Shown here piece by piece: positions 24,379-32,995 of a stretch of 64,000 bases of DNA. Each line of letters starts with the position of its first letter. Positions within the stretch are counted from its first letter, which is position 1. The notes below the pieces were generated by a model, which saw only the letters and a list, made by a program, of their open reading frames with translations, did not search any database and was not told the DNA's origin. Origin of the DNA: Microbacterium luticocti DSM 19459 (GTDB lineage: Bacteria; Actinomycetota; Actinomycetes; Actinomycetales; Microbacteriaceae); assembly GCF_000422405.1 (NCBI RefSeq), contig NZ_AULS01000003.1, forward strand, positions 62,001 to 126,000, in the 5' to 3' direction. The translations under genes were made by a program, and so were the position numbers.

Positions 24379-26460
24379 TCAGGCGTGCCCCGCCTTCTCC
24401 ATCGCCCGCAGTTCCTTCTTGAGGTCCTGCACCTCGTCGCGCAGACGGGCGGCCAGCTCGAACTTCAGCTCACCGGCGGCGGCGAGCATCTGGTCGGTGA
24501 GGTCGGCGATGGTGGCCTCGAGCTGGGTCGCCCCCTCGGCGGCGATGCCTTCGCGACGCAACTGCGGCGTGGGGCTCTTGCCTTTGCCCGACTTCGTCTT
24601 CGCGGCCGTCTTGCCCCGCATCATCCGGTCGGTGTCGGACGCCTCGCGCGCGAGCACCTCGGTGATGTCGGCGATGCGCTTGCGCAGCGGCTGCGGGTCG
24701 ATGCCGTGTTCGCGGTTGTACGCGATCTGTTTCTCGCGGCGACGCTCGGTCTCGTCGATGGCGCTGCGCATCGAGTCAGTCATGTTGTCGGCGTACATGT
24801 GCACCTGACCCGACACGTTGCGGGCGGCGCGGCCGATCGTCTGGATCAGCGAGGTGCCGCTGCGCAGGAATCCCTCTTTGTCGGCGTCGAGGATCGCCAC
24901 CAGCGACACCTCGGGCAGGTCGAGGCCCTCGCGCAGCAGGTTGATGCCGACGAGCACGTCGTACACCCCGGCGCGCAGCTCGGTGAGCAGCTCGACGCGC
25001 CGCAGGGTGTCGACGTCGGAGTGCAGATACCGCACCCGCACCCCGTGCTCGCCGAGGAAGTCGGTGAGCTCTTCGGCCATCTTCTTGGTGAGCGTGGTCA
25101 CCAGCACGCGCTCGTCGCGTTCGACCCGCAGCCGGATCTCTTCGAGCAGGTCGTCGATCTGCCCCTTGGACGGTTTGACCACGATCTCGGGGTCGACCAG
25201 GCCCGTGGGCCGGATGATCTGTTCCACCACCCCGTCGGCGACACCCATCTCGTAGCGACCCGGCGTGGCCGACAGGTACACGGTCTGCCCGATGCGCTCC
25301 TTGAACTCGTCCCACCGCAGCGGCCGGTTGTCGAGGGCCGACGGCAGCCGGAAGCCGTGCTCGACGAGGGTGCGCTTGCGCGAGGCATCCCCCTCGTACA
25401 TGGCGCCGACCTGCGGCACCGTGACATGGGACTCGTCGATCACCAGCAGGAAGTCGTCGGGGAAGAAGTCCAGCAGGGTGTGCGGCGGCTCGCCCGGCGA
25501 CCGTCCGTCCAGGTGCCGTGAGTAGTTCTCGATTCCCGAGCAGAACCCCAGCTGCTGCAGCATCTCGAGGTCGAACGTGGTGCGCATGCGCAGCCGCTGC
25601 GCCTCGAGCAGCTTGCCCTGCCGTTCCAGCTCACCCAGCCGTTCGGCCAGCTCGGCCTCGATGGTGCCGATCGCGCGCTGCACGACGTCGGCACCGGCGA
25701 CATAGTGGGATGCCGGGAAGATGGGCACCGAGTCGAGCTTTTGCACCACGTCCCCGGTCAGCGGATGCAGCATGTACAGCGCCTCGATCTCGTCGCCGAA
25801 CAGCTCGATGCGGATGGCGTACTCCTCGTACACCGGGATGATCTCGATCGTGTCGCCCCGCACCCGGAAGTTGCCGCGCGAGAAGTCGACGTCGTTGCGG
25901 TTGTACTGCATCGAGATGAACTGCCGGATCAGCGCGTCGCGGTCGTACCGCTCCCCCACCTGCAGGGCCACCATGGCCCGCAGATACTCCTCGGGGGCGC
26001 CCAGGCCGTAGATGCACGACACCGTCGAGACCACCACCACGTCGCGGCGGCTCAGCAGCGAGTTCGTGGTGGAGTGCCGCAGCCGCTCGACCTCGGCGTT
26101 GATCGACGAGTCCTTCTCGATGAAGGTGTCGGTCTGCGGCACGTAGGCCTCGGGCTGGTAGTAGTCGTAGTAGCTGACGAAGTATTCGACCGCGTTGTGC
26201 GGCATGAGCTCGCGGAACTCGTTGGCCAGCTGCGCGGCCAGGGTCTTGTTGTGGGCGAGCACGAGGGTCGGTCGCTGCACCCGCTCGATCAGCCACGCGG
26301 TGGTCGCCGACTTGCCGGTGCCGGTCGCGCCCAGCAGCACCACGTCGGTCTCGCCGGCGTTGATGCGCCGGGCGAGCTCGTCGATGGCCTGCGGCTGGTC
26401 GCCGCTGGGCGCGTAGTCGCTGACGACCTCGAACGGGCGCACGGAGCGAGTGGTCTGCAT
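24379..26460 (-). CDS. uvrB: excinuclease ABC subunit UvrB
   Basis: Helicase-like damage verifier that receives DNA from UvrA and recruits UvrC. 693 residues. Walker [11 protein letters not shown] near residue 43, the beta-hairpin region [18 protein letters not shown] near residue 95, helicase motif [13 protein letters not shown], motif VI-like QTIGRAARN, and a C-terminal UVR domain for UvrC contact. The ATG at 26460 is chosen over a GTG one codon earlier because TAGCCT lies 6 bases upstream of it, a leaderless arrangement. Separated from uvrA by the MoxR operon. Confidence 0.97.
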   Translation of the reverse strand: MQTTRSVRPFEVVSDYAPSGDQPQAIDELARRINAGETDVVLLGATGTGKSATTAWLIERVQRPTLVLAHNKTLAAQLANEFRELMPHNAVEYFVSYYDYYQPEAYVPQTDTFIEKDSSINAEVERLRHSTTNSLLSRRDVVVVSTVSCIYGLGAPEEYLRAMVALQVGERYDRDALIRQFISMQYNRNDVDFSRGNFRVRGDTIEIIPVYEEYAIRIELFGDEIEALYMLHPLTGDVVQKLDSVPIFPASHYVAGADVVQRAIGTIEAELAERLGELERQGKLLEAQRLRMRTTFDLEMLQQLGFCSGIENYSRHLDGRSPGEPPHTLLDFFPDDFLLVIDESHVTVPQVGAMYEGDASRKRTLVEHGFRLPSALDNRPLRWDEFKERIGQTVYLSATPGRYEMGVADGVVEQIIRPTGLVDPEIVVKPSKGQIDDLLEEIRLRVERDERVLVTTLTKKMAEELTDFLGEHGVRVRYLHSDVDTLRRVELLTELRAGVYDVLVGINLLREGLDLPEVSLVAILDADKEGFLRSGTSLIQTIGRAARNVSGQVHMYADNMTDSMRSAIDETERRREKQIAYNREHGIDPQPLRKRIADITEVLAREASDTDRMMRGKTAAKTKSGKGKSPTPQLRREGIAAEGATQLEATIADLTDQMLAAAGELKFELAARLRDEVQDLKKELRAMEKAGHA

Positions 26461-26466
26461 CACTCC

Positions 26467-26472
26467 AGGCTA
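26467..26472 (-). promoter_or_regulatory. -10 element of leaderless uvrB
   Basis: TAGCCT, 6 bases, then ATG of uvrB. No SOS-type operator was seen beside it. Confidence 0.55.
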
Positions 26473-26510
26473 CGTCGGGTCACCGACACCGGCTCAGCGA
26501 CCGGAGCCCG

Positions 26511-27122
26511 TCAGGCGTTGCGACCTGAGCCGGTCAGGCGTTCCCAGAGCGCATCGGTCTGCGCGAGGGTGTCCGCCATCGTCCCGGACGTGTCGATCAC
26601 GACGTCCGCGACGGCGAGACGCTCGTCGTCGGACGCCTGCGAGGCGATCCGCGCCTCGGCATCCGCCGCCGCGAGGTGCCGCAGCCGGATCAGCCGCTGC
26701 GCCCGCAGCGCGGCGGGCGCGTGCGCCACCACGACCAGATCCCATTCGCCGTCGCGGCGCGCCTCCACCAGCAGCGGCACGTCGTAGACGACCACCGCGT
26801 CCGGGTCGGCGTCGAACGCGGCCCGGAACCGCCGGGACGACTCGGCAGCGACCGCGGGGTGCACGATGGCGTTCAGCCGCGCCACCCGGTCGGGGTGACC
26901 GAACACGTGCGCGCCGAGCGCGGGGCGGTCGAGCGTGCCGTCGGGGCGCAGCATCCGCTCACCGAACGCGTCGGCGATCGCGGCGAGCACCGGCGAACCC
27001 GGCGTCTGCACCTCGCGGACGATGGCGTCCGCGTCGACGACGACCGCACCGTGCGCGGCCAGGCGACCGGCGATGGTGGACTTGCCCGAGGCGATGCCTC
27101 CGGTGAGTGCGACAAGGGGCAT
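26511..27122 (-). CDS. coaE: dephospho-CoA kinase
   Basis: Last step of coenzyme A synthesis, phosphorylating the ribose 3'-OH. 203 residues. P-loop LTGGIASGKST at residues 6-16, DADAIVREV after it, and VVVYDVPLLVEA as the second motif; the CoA-binding lid follows. The ATG at 27122 (MPLVALTGGIASGKS) matches the family N-terminus, while the open frame continues 32 codons upstream into the response-regulator promoter. rpsA, uvrB and coaE near one another is a familiar actinobacterial neighbourhood. Confidence 0.96.
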   Translation of the reverse strand: MPLVALTGGIASGKSTIAGRLAAHGAVVVDADAIVREVQTPGSPVLAAIADAFGERMLRPDGTLDRPALGAHVFGHPDRVARLNAIVHPAVAAESSRRFRAAFDADPDAVVVYDVPLLVEARRDGEWDLVVVAHAPAALRAQRLIRLRHLAAADAEARIASQASDDERLAVADVVIDTSGTMADTLAQTDALWERLTGSGRNA

Positions 27123-27168
27123 GCCATCGAGGATGCCACCCCCGGACGCCCGCGCGTGCATCGTCCGG

Positions 27169-27174
27169 TATTCT
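27169..27174 (+). promoter_or_regulatory. -10 element of the response regulator gene
   Basis: TATTCT on the plus strand, giving a leader of about 50 bases that ends in GGAGG before the GTG at 27233. Confidence 0.5.
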
Positions 27175-27232
27175 GGCCCGAGCTGGGGGGCGGCCGGGAG
27201 GGTCGTCGTCATCGACATCCCGGAGGTCAGCC

Positions 27233-27976
27233 GTGCACGAGGCCCGTACCGCCGTCGTCATCGAGGACGAGCAGGACATCCGGTCACTGCTGGCCGCGGT
27301 GCTCGAACAGGCGGGCTTCACCGTGCGCACCGCGTCGACCGGTGTCGAGGGGCTGGAGCTGATCCGTCAGACCGACCCGCTGGTGACGACGCTCGACGTG
27401 AACATGCCGGGCATGGACGGGTTCGAGACGGCGCGGCGCATCCGCGCGATCAGTGCCACCTACCTGGTCATCCTGACCGCCCGCACCGAAGAGATCGACG
27501 CGTTGCAGGGCCTGGAGGCCGGTGCCGACGACTTCATCGCCAAGCCGTTCCGGCCGCGCGAACTGCGGGCCCGGATCGACGCCATGCTGCGCCGGCCGCG
27601 CACGCACGTGCTCGCCCCGCCGCCCACCCCCGATCCGGCACGCGCCGACGAGGGGTGGCTCGAGCACCGCGGGCTGCGCCTGCACCCACAGATGCGGGTG
27701 GCCAGCGTGGACGGCACCGAACTGGACCTGACCCGCACCGAGTTCGACATCCTCGCCGAACTGCTCGTGCACGGCCGTCGGGTGCTCGGCAAAGCCGAAC
27801 TGGCACTCACGCTGCGCGGAGGACGCTACACCGGTGTCGAGTACGTCAGCGACAGCGACGCCCGCGCGATCGAGGTGCACGTGGCGAACCTGCGGCGCAA
27901 ACTCGGCGAGTCGCCGTCACAGCCCCGCTGGATCGAGACCGTCCGCGGAGTCGGCTACCGCCTGACGCCCGGCTGA
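27233..27976 (+). CDS. OmpR/PhoB-family response regulator
   Basis: DNA-binding output of a two-component system. 247 residues: receiver domain with acidic pair ED at 11-12, phospho-acceptor Asp at residue 55 (TLDVNMPGMDG) and the conserved Lys in AKPFRPREL near residue 107, followed by a winged-helix domain with LDLTRTEFDILAELL and the C-terminal VRGVGYRLTPG. The GTG at 27233 has GGAGG 6 bases upstream; earlier in-frame starts lie inside or before the promoter. Its last 60 bases overlap the convergent gene at 27917-29086. The histidine kinase at 29083-30717 is the likely partner, though it is on the other strand. Confidence 0.94.
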   Translation: MHEARTAVVIEDEQDIRSLLAAVLEQAGFTVRTASTGVEGLELIRQTDPLVTTLDVNMPGMDGFETARRIRAISATYLVILTARTEEIDALQGLEAGADDFIAKPFRPRELRARIDAMLRRPRTHVLAPPPTPDPARADEGWLEHRGLRLHPQMRVASVDGTELDLTRTEFDILAELLVHGRRVLGKAELALTLRGGRYTGVEYVSDSDARAIEVHVANLRRKLGESPSQPRWIETVRGVGYRLTPG

Positions 27977-29086
27977 GTCGGCGCGGGCCGCGGCCAGCAG
28001 GGTGTCGAGGTCGTCGCCGAGCGTGTCGCTCAGGGCGAGCCCGACCCCGACCACCGGGATGACCGAGCCGGGCACCGCGCGCAGCTCTTCGAACACCCCC
28101 TGCGCGATCGTGGTGGCGATCCGGCGCGCCTCGGCCGCCGAGAGCACGACGGTGGCGACGACGAGCCCACGGGTGCCGTCCTCGCCCACCCGGGCCGCGG
28201 CCGGGGTGTGCCGGCGCACCCCCCGCCGCCACGCCTCGACGATGCCGTGCGCGACCTCGCTGCCGAACGCGGTGGAGATCTGGTCGAGGTCGTCGATGCG
28301 CACCGCGAACACCGCCACCAGCTCGTCGTGCCACGCCGCCCGGGTGAGCAGGCCGCGCGCGGCGATGGCGAACTGCTCGTAACGCATCACCCCGGTGTCG
28401 GCGCCGGTGCTGCGGGCGATCTGTTCCACGCTGCGCACCGGTGTGCGACCGGCCCGCAGCACCGAGGTCACCGTCAACGACACGATCGTGAACGTCACCA
28501 GCAGCACGCACGCGGTGACGGTGCCGAACCAGGTGCGGAACAGGTCGGAGTCGGGCCCGGCGGCCAGGAACACGACCGTGCGCACCACGAAGTACGCGCC
28601 GTCCACCCCGAGCACCGCGGCCAGCGCCCACGCACTGCGGGTGCGGGTGAGCTCGCCCCGCAGGCACTCCACGCAGCCCAGCACGCAGAACAGCGCGATG
28701 CCGCAGAACATCACGACCGCCCCCGCCCAGTCGCCGCCGTCCGGACCCGCCGCCAGCGCCGCGACCCCGGCCGCGACGATGCCCACGGCGGTCAGGGCCC
28801 CGGCCTGTGGCATCCGTCTGCCGTTGAACGAGCGGCACCCCAGCCACAGCAGGCCGGCCACCGCGACGTACGCCGCGTTGCCGACCGCGACCGCCCACCA
28901 GGCGCCGCGGTCGAACGCCCAGACCAGGTAGGCCAGGGTCGACACGGTGCCCGACAAGAAGGCCACCGACCAGAGCCGGCCGGCGCCCTCGTCGCGGCGC
29001 AGGATCGTCTCGAGGATGAACACGGCCGCGGTGACGGTCACCACCACGGCGGTCATCATCACCACGGACGGCAGATCGAAGATCAC
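27917..29086 (-). CDS. membrane protein with degenerate GGDEF-like domain
   Basis: 389 residues. Seven or so membrane segments fill residues 5-190, then a linker (GVMRYEQFAIAARGLL) and a domain of about 140 residues laid out like a diguanylate cyclase (VAVFAVRIDDLDQISTAFGSEVAHGIVEAW at the start, PVVGVGLALSD near the end). The active-site GGDEF is replaced by GEDGT, so it is unlikely to make cyclic-di-GMP; it could instead bind a nucleotide or act as a dimerising partner. The GTG at 29086 follows AAGGAG by 6 bases and overlaps the kinase stop (GTGA), so it is translated with the kinase. Domain assignment is by eye. Confidence 0.8.
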   Translation of the reverse strand: MIFDLPSVVMMTAVVVTVTAAVFILETILRRDEGAGRLWSVAFLSGTVSTLAYLVWAFDRGAWWAVAVGNAAYVAVAGLLWLGCRSFNGRRMPQAGALTAVGIVAAGVAALAAGPDGGDWAGAVVMFCGIALFCVLGCVECLRGELTRTRSAWALAAVLGVDGAYFVVRTVVFLAAGPDSDLFRTWFGTVTACVLLVTFTIVSLTVTSVLRAGRTPVRSVEQIARSTGADTGVMRYEQFAIAARGLLTRAAWHDELVAVFAVRIDDLDQISTAFGSEVAHGIVEAWRRGVRRHTPAAARVGEDGTRGLVVATVVLSAAEARRIATTIAQGVFEELRAVPGSVIPVVGVGLALSDTLGDDLDTLLAAARADSAGRQAVADSADGLDPAGL

Positions 29087-30717
29087 GGAACACTCCTTGC
29101 CTGCGGAACCCGCACGGTGAAGGTGGAGCCGACGCCGGGCTCGCTGCGTACGGTGATGTCGCCGCCGTGCGCACGCACGATCTCGCGACTGATCGCCAAC
29201 CCGAGCCCGGTGCCGGTCATGCCCGACGAACGCACCGACCGGCCGCGGTAGAACCGCTGGAACAGTCGCTGCAGGTCGTGCTCGGCGATGCCGACGCCGG
29301 TGTCGGTCACCTCGATGCACACGTCGGAGCCGTCGACGGCCGCGTCGATGCGCACCTGGCCGCCGTCGACGTTGTACTTCACGGCGTTGGCGATGAGGTT
29401 GTCGAGCACCTGCCGCAGCCGGTGCGCGTCGACGTGCGCCCACACCTCGCCCACTCCGGTGTCGTCGATGCGCACGCGGCGTTCGGCGGCCCGCGGCAGC
29501 ATCGACTCGACGGCGGCGCGTACGAGCGGGCGCACGTCGATGTCGGCGGGCTCGATCGGCAGCTGCGCGGTGACCGCGTGGGGGCGACGGGATGCCGCCA
29601 GGATGTCGGCCACGATGGCCAGCAGCCGTTCGGCGTTGCGCTCGGCGATCTCGATGCTGCGCCTGGCGGCAACGGGCACGCTGGGGTCGTCGAGCACCAG
29701 GTCGAGGTAGCCGAGGATGGAGGTCAGCGGCGTGCGCAGCTCGTGCGACACCGACGCCACCAGCTCGTCGCGCGCCTGCAGTGCGGCGAGCTCGGCGGTC
29801 ACGTCGCGCGAGACCACGACCGCACCCAGGTCGTGCCCGGCGGTGTCGGTGAGACGGCGGGCGGTCACGCTGAGCACGTGGCGCGGGCCGGTCGGGTCGC
29901 CGAACCACACCAGCTGGCCGCTGAACGCCTCGCCGCGCAATGCGCGCTCGAGGGGGAACTCGTCGGGCGGCAGCGGGGTCGTGCCGTCGTCCTGGTAGGC
30001 GGCCGGCGCGTGGCCGACCTGAAGCGCGCGCTGCAGCCGGCCATGCGCCTCGTTGGTGACCGCGGTGCTGCCGTCGGCGTCGATGCGGACGACGCCGAAG
30101 TCGACGGCATCCAACACCTCGGTCACCTCCTGCTCCTGCCGGCGGGTGCGCTCCAGCGCCGCGGCGAGCACCTGGGCCTGCTTGTCGAGCAGCGACCGCT
30201 GCGCGGCGAACCGGCGGGCGGTGAGGTAGGAGCTGGCCGCCAGTGCGAGCAGCACCAGCGGCAGCAGGAACGTCGAGTAGGTGACGTGGTGGGCCGGGTC
30301 CAGCAGCACCACGGTGGCGAACAGCACCACGGTGGCCACCACGCCCCCGACCAGTCCCGCCAGGCCGAAGCTGCTGGCCAGCCACATCACCGGGAACAGC
30401 CACAGCAGACCGAGCCCCGAGGGCGGGCTCGAGGCTCGGAGCACGGCGATGGCGAGCATGTCCGCCGCGGGGACCACGGCCATCCAGCCCACGGCCACCC
30501 GGTTCCACGGAATCAGCAGCGTGAGCGCGGTCATCACGAACACGCTGAGCACGCCCAGGAAGAACAGTGCGATGTCGCCCGGGAACGGGGTGGTGATCAC
30601 CCCGAGCGCCGCCAGCGCGACCACGACGGCGCTGAGCATGAGCTGGTTCAGGACGGCCGTGCGATCCCGCGTCCGGTCCGGAGCCAGCGGCCCGGTCTGC
30701 AGGTTCGGCTCCGCCAT
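29083..30717 (-). CDS. membrane sensor histidine kinase with PAS domain
   Basis: 544 residues. About six membrane segments (residues 20-165) with little extracellular sequence, a short coiled region, a PAS-like domain (near 195-310), a HisKA dimerisation domain with the phospho-acceptor His325 in SVSHELRTP, and a HATPase domain with NLIANAVKYN, DTGVGI and GTGLGLAISREIVRAHGG. All catalytic boxes look intact. ATG at 30717 is preceded by TACGGT at 6 bases, so the mRNA is probably leaderless. The next gene, overlapping by 4 bases, is the degenerate GGDEF membrane protein. The OmpR-type regulator at 27233-27976 is the nearest partner. Confidence 0.95.
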   Translation of the reverse strand: MAEPNLQTGPLAPDRTRDRTAVLNQLMLSAVVVALAALGVITTPFPGDIALFFLGVLSVFVMTALTLLIPWNRVAVGWMAVVPAADMLAIAVLRASSPPSGLGLLWLFPVMWLASSFGLAGLVGGVVATVVLFATVVLLDPAHHVTYSTFLLPLVLLALAASSYLTARRFAAQRSLLDKQAQVLAAALERTRRQEQEVTEVLDAVDFGVVRIDADGSTAVTNEAHGRLQRALQVGHAPAAYQDDGTTPLPPDEFPLERALRGEAFSGQLVWFGDPTGPRHVLSVTARRLTDTAGHDLGAVVVSRDVTAELAALQARDELVASVSHELRTPLTSILGYLDLVLDDPSVPVAARRSIEIAERNAERLLAIVADILAASRRPHAVTAQLPIEPADIDVRPLVRAAVESMLPRAAERRVRIDDTGVGEVWAHVDAHRLRQVLDNLIANAVKYNVDGGQVRIDAAVDGSDVCIEVTDTGVGIAEHDLQRLFQRFYRGRSVRSSGMTGTGLGLAISREIVRAHGGDITVRSEPGVGSTFTVRVPQARSVP

Positions 30718-30723
30718 ACAGCG

Positions 30724-30729
30724 ACCGTA
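30724..30729 (-). promoter_or_regulatory. -10 element of leaderless histidine kinase gene
   Basis: TACGGT, 6 bases, then ATG of the kinase. The paired palindromes at 30730-30767 lie directly upstream and cover the -35 position. Confidence 0.55.
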
Positions 30730-30767
30730 CCGTGTACACGCGCGTGCGGGCGCGCGCGTGTACACGG
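30730..30767. promoter_or_regulatory. 15-bp inverted repeat with two GTGTACAC palindromes (probable operator)
   Basis: Arms 30730-30744 and 30753-30767 are perfect reverse complements (15 bp, 8-base spacer). Each arm contains the 8-bp palindrome GTGTACAC (30732-30739 and 30758-30765, 26 bp centre to centre). It abuts the kinase -10. The layout suits binding of two dimers; the protein is unknown. Confidence 0.6.
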
Positions 30768-30790
30768 ACACGCCCGCAGCCCGCACATGC

Positions 30791-30826
30791 GGGAAGGACC
30801 GGGGCCGCCAGGCCCCGGTCCTTCCC
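30791..30826 (-). terminator. terminator hairpin after rpsA
   Basis: Perfect 16-bp stem (30791-30806 with 30811-30826) and a 4-base loop, 15 bases past the rpsA stop. The strongest simple hairpin in the window; no T-run follows. Confidence 0.8.
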
Positions 30827-30841
30827 GGTGTCAGTCGCCGA

Positions 30842-32299
30842 TCAGCGACCGGAGAGCTTCTCGCGCAGAGCGGCCAGCGCCTCGTCGTCGGCGAGGGTGC
30901 CGGACGGGCTGGACTCGCTCGAGAAGGTGGATGCGGTCGATTCGGGCGCACCGCCGAAGCCGGTGGCCTCGGCCTCGGCCGCCTTGGCGACCTGCGCCTT
31001 GTGGGCCTCCCAGCGCGCCTGGGCGGCAGCGTATTCCTGCTCCCACTTCTCGCGCTGCTCGTCGAAGCCTTCCTTCCACTGGTTGGTCTCCGGGTCGAAG
31101 CCCTCGGGGTACTTGTACTCCCCGTTCTCGTCGTACTCGGTGGCCATGCCGTAGAGGGCCGGGTCGAACTCGGTGCCGAACGGGTCGACCGCGTCGTTCG
31201 CCTGCTTCAGCGACAGCGAGATGCGGCGGCGCTCCAGGTCGATGTCGATGACCTTGACGAAGACCTCTTCGCCCACCGACACGACCTGCTCGGCCAGCTC
31301 GACGTGCTTGCCCGACAGCTCCGAGATGTGCACGAGGCCCTCGATGCCGTCCGCGACGCGCACGAACGCGCCGAAGGGGACGAGCTTGGTGACCTTGCCC
31401 GGGGCGATCTGACCGATCGCGTGGGTGCGGGCGAAGACCTGCCACGGGTCTTCCTGCGTCGCCTTCAGCGACAGCGACACGCGCTCGCGGTCCAGGTCGA
31501 CCTCGAGGATCTCGACGGTGACCTCCTGGCCGACCTCGACGACCTCGCTGGCGTGCTCGATGTGCTTCCAGCTCAGCTCGGAGACGTGCACCAGGCCGTC
31601 CACGCCGCCCAGATCGACGAACGCGCCGAAGTTGACGATCGACGAGACGGTGCCCTTGCGCACCTGGCCCTTGTGCAGGTTGTTGAGGAAGTTGGTGCGC
31701 GACTCGGACTGGGTCTGCTCCAGCAGCGCGCGGCGCGAGAGCACCACGTTGTTGCGGTTCTTGTCGAGCTCGAGGATCTTCGCCTCGATCTCCTGACCCA
31801 GGTACGGGGTCAGGTCGCGCACGCGGCGCAGCTCGATCAGCGACGCCGGCAGGAAGCCGCGCAGCCCGATGTCGACGATGAGACCACCCTTGACCACCTC
31901 GATGACCTGGCCGGTGACGACGCCGTCGTTCTCCTTGATCTTCTCCACATCACCCCAGGCGCGCTCGTACTGCGCCCGCTTCTTGGAGAGGATGAGACGG
32001 CCTTCCTTGTCCTCCTTCTGGAGGACCAGGGCCTCGACCTGGTCGCCGACGGCGACGACCTCGTTGGGGTCGACGTCGTGCTTGATGGAAAGCTCGCGCG
32101 AGGGGATGACGCCCTCGGTCTTGTAGCCGACGTCGAGGAGCACCTCGTCGCGGTCGATCTTCACCACGGTGCCTTCGATGAGGTCGCCGTCGTTGAAGAA
32201 CTTCAGGGTCTTCTCGACCGCGGCCAGAAAGTCCTCAGCAGATCCGATGTCGTTGATGGCGACCTGCGTGGTGGCCGGGGCGGTCGTTGCGGTAGTCAT
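30842..32299 (-). CDS. rpsA: 30S ribosomal protein S1
   Basis: RNA-binding ribosomal protein that helps mRNA reach the small subunit. 485 residues with four S1 domains (roughly 38-105, 123-190, 208-280 and 295-365), visible from repeated VxxIVxFGAFVDLG..GLVHVSELS patterns, then an acidic and Ala/Glu-rich tail (WEQEYAAAQARWEAHK) typical of actinobacteria. The ATG at 32299 (MTTATTAPATTQVAINDIGS) is the normal start, with AAGGA upstream; the open frame continues into the leader without family similarity. A leader of about 140 bases with an inverted repeat precedes it. Confidence 0.97.
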   Translation of the reverse strand: MTTATTAPATTQVAINDIGSAEDFLAAVEKTLKFFNDGDLIEGTVVKIDRDEVLLDVGYKTEGVIPSRELSIKHDVDPNEVVAVGDQVEALVLQKEDKEGRLILSKKRAQYERAWGDVEKIKENDGVVTGQVIEVVKGGLIVDIGLRGFLPASLIELRRVRDLTPYLGQEIEAKILELDKNRNNVVLSRRALLEQTQSESRTNFLNNLHKGQVRKGTVSSIVNFGAFVDLGGVDGLVHVSELSWKHIEHASEVVEVGQEVTVEILEVDLDRERVSLSLKATQEDPWQVFARTHAIGQIAPGKVTKLVPFGAFVRVADGIEGLVHISELSGKHVELAEQVVSVGEEVFVKVIDIDLERRRISLSLKQANDAVDPFGTEFDPALYGMATEYDENGEYKYPEGFDPETNQWKEGFDEQREKWEQEYAAAQARWEAHKAQVAKAAEAEATGFGGAPESTASTFSSESSPSGTLADDEALAALREKLSGR

Positions 32300-32400
32300 G
32301 TAGTGGGTTGTCCTTGTTGGGTTGGGGTGTCGGGCCCCGGCCGAACGTGCGGCACCGATGACGGCGGCGACGGATGCCGGGGCGGAGCGGATTGTGTTGC

Positions 32401-32440
32401 GTGTCACGCGCGCGCGAAAAGATCGCCACAGGCGTGACAC
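32401..32440 (-). promoter_or_regulatory. inverted repeat at the 5' end of the rpsA leader
   Basis: GTGTCACGC at 32401-32409 and GCGTGACAC at 32432-32440, a perfect 9-bp match with a 22-base loop, starting at or within a base of the predicted rpsA transcription start. It could form a 5' hairpin in the mRNA or be a DNA operator. Confidence 0.45.
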
Positions 32441-32445
32441 TCCAG

Positions 32446-32451
32446 AGTATC
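32446..32451 (-). promoter_or_regulatory. -10 element of rpsA
   Basis: GATACT on the minus strand; transcription expected near 32439, leaving a leader of about 140 bases. Confidence 0.45.
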
Positions 32452-32490
32452 AGAACGCCCGCGGCGCCCGCGGTGTTCCCGGGCGCCGTC

Positions 32491-32496
32491 TACCGT
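32491..32496 (+). promoter_or_regulatory. -10 element of leaderless gene at 32503
   Basis: TACCGT, 6 bases, then ATG. The same CTACCGTGG context recurs at 33414-33422 before the transporter gene. Confidence 0.5.
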
Positions 32497-32502
32497 GGAG
32501 TC

Positions 32503-32991
32503 ATGGCCGACCCCGTTCTGAGAATCGTCTCGCCGCGCCGCGGCCTCATCGTGCTCGCCGTGGTGTGCGCGCTGTTCGCCGCGATGGGGGTCGTGATCCT
32601 GCTGCTGGCGCCCACCAAGACGCTGAACGTGGTGGTCGGCACCGGAGCGGTGGGCTTCTTCGGCGTCGGCGGCGGCTGGGCGTTCGTCAGCCAGTGGCGG
32701 CGCAGCGTCGTGGTGCTCGCGGACGACGAGGGCATCGCGTTCGGCGGCGGCGGGCGGGTGCCGTGGGCCGACGTCGACCGGATCGGCTCGACCACCACCG
32801 CGCTGGGCATCCGCCTGCGCCGCTACGACGCGTTGCTCGCGTCGGCCCCACGCGGTGCCGGCCACACCGCCGAGAGCCTGCGCGCGTCGCGGGCGCAGAA
32901 CGCCGGCTGGGACCTCGTCTGGCCGGCCCGGCTGCTGGGCCGCTCCCCCGGCGAAGCGGCACGCGACCTGCAGCGGCGTCGCCCGGCCTGA
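32503..32991 (+). CDS. hypothetical two-segment membrane protein
   Basis: Function not recognised. 162 residues: two close N-terminal membrane segments (about 13-36 and 40-58) and a cytosolic domain with SVVVLADDEGIAFGGGGRVPWADVDRI, a pattern resembling PH-like or YcxB-type small membrane proteins, ending GRSPGEAARDLQRRRP. The ATG at 32503 is 6 bases after a TACCGT -10, so it is probably leaderless. The stop and that of the convergent gene lie 4 bases apart inside the palindrome CTGACCGGTCAG (32988-32999). Confidence 0.8.
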   Translation: MADPVLRIVSPRRGLIVLAVVCALFAAMGVVILLLAPTKTLNVVVGTGAVGFFGVGGGWAFVSQWRRSVVVLADDEGIAFGGGGRVPWADVDRIGSTTTALGIRLRRYDALLASAPRGAGHTAESLRASRAQNAGWDLVWPARLLGRSPGEAARDLQRRRPA

Positions 32992-32995
32992 CCGG

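Noticed and set aside
27846..29174. Alternative frame over the GGDEF-like gene
   Set aside because: Arg/Gly-rich without membrane segments; the frame at 27917-29086 has clear helices, a ribosome-binding site and coupling to the kinase.
30730..30767. Second rpsA terminator
   Set aside because: The 16-bp hairpin at 30791-30826 already fills that role next to the rpsA stop, and this repeat lies against the kinase -10 instead.
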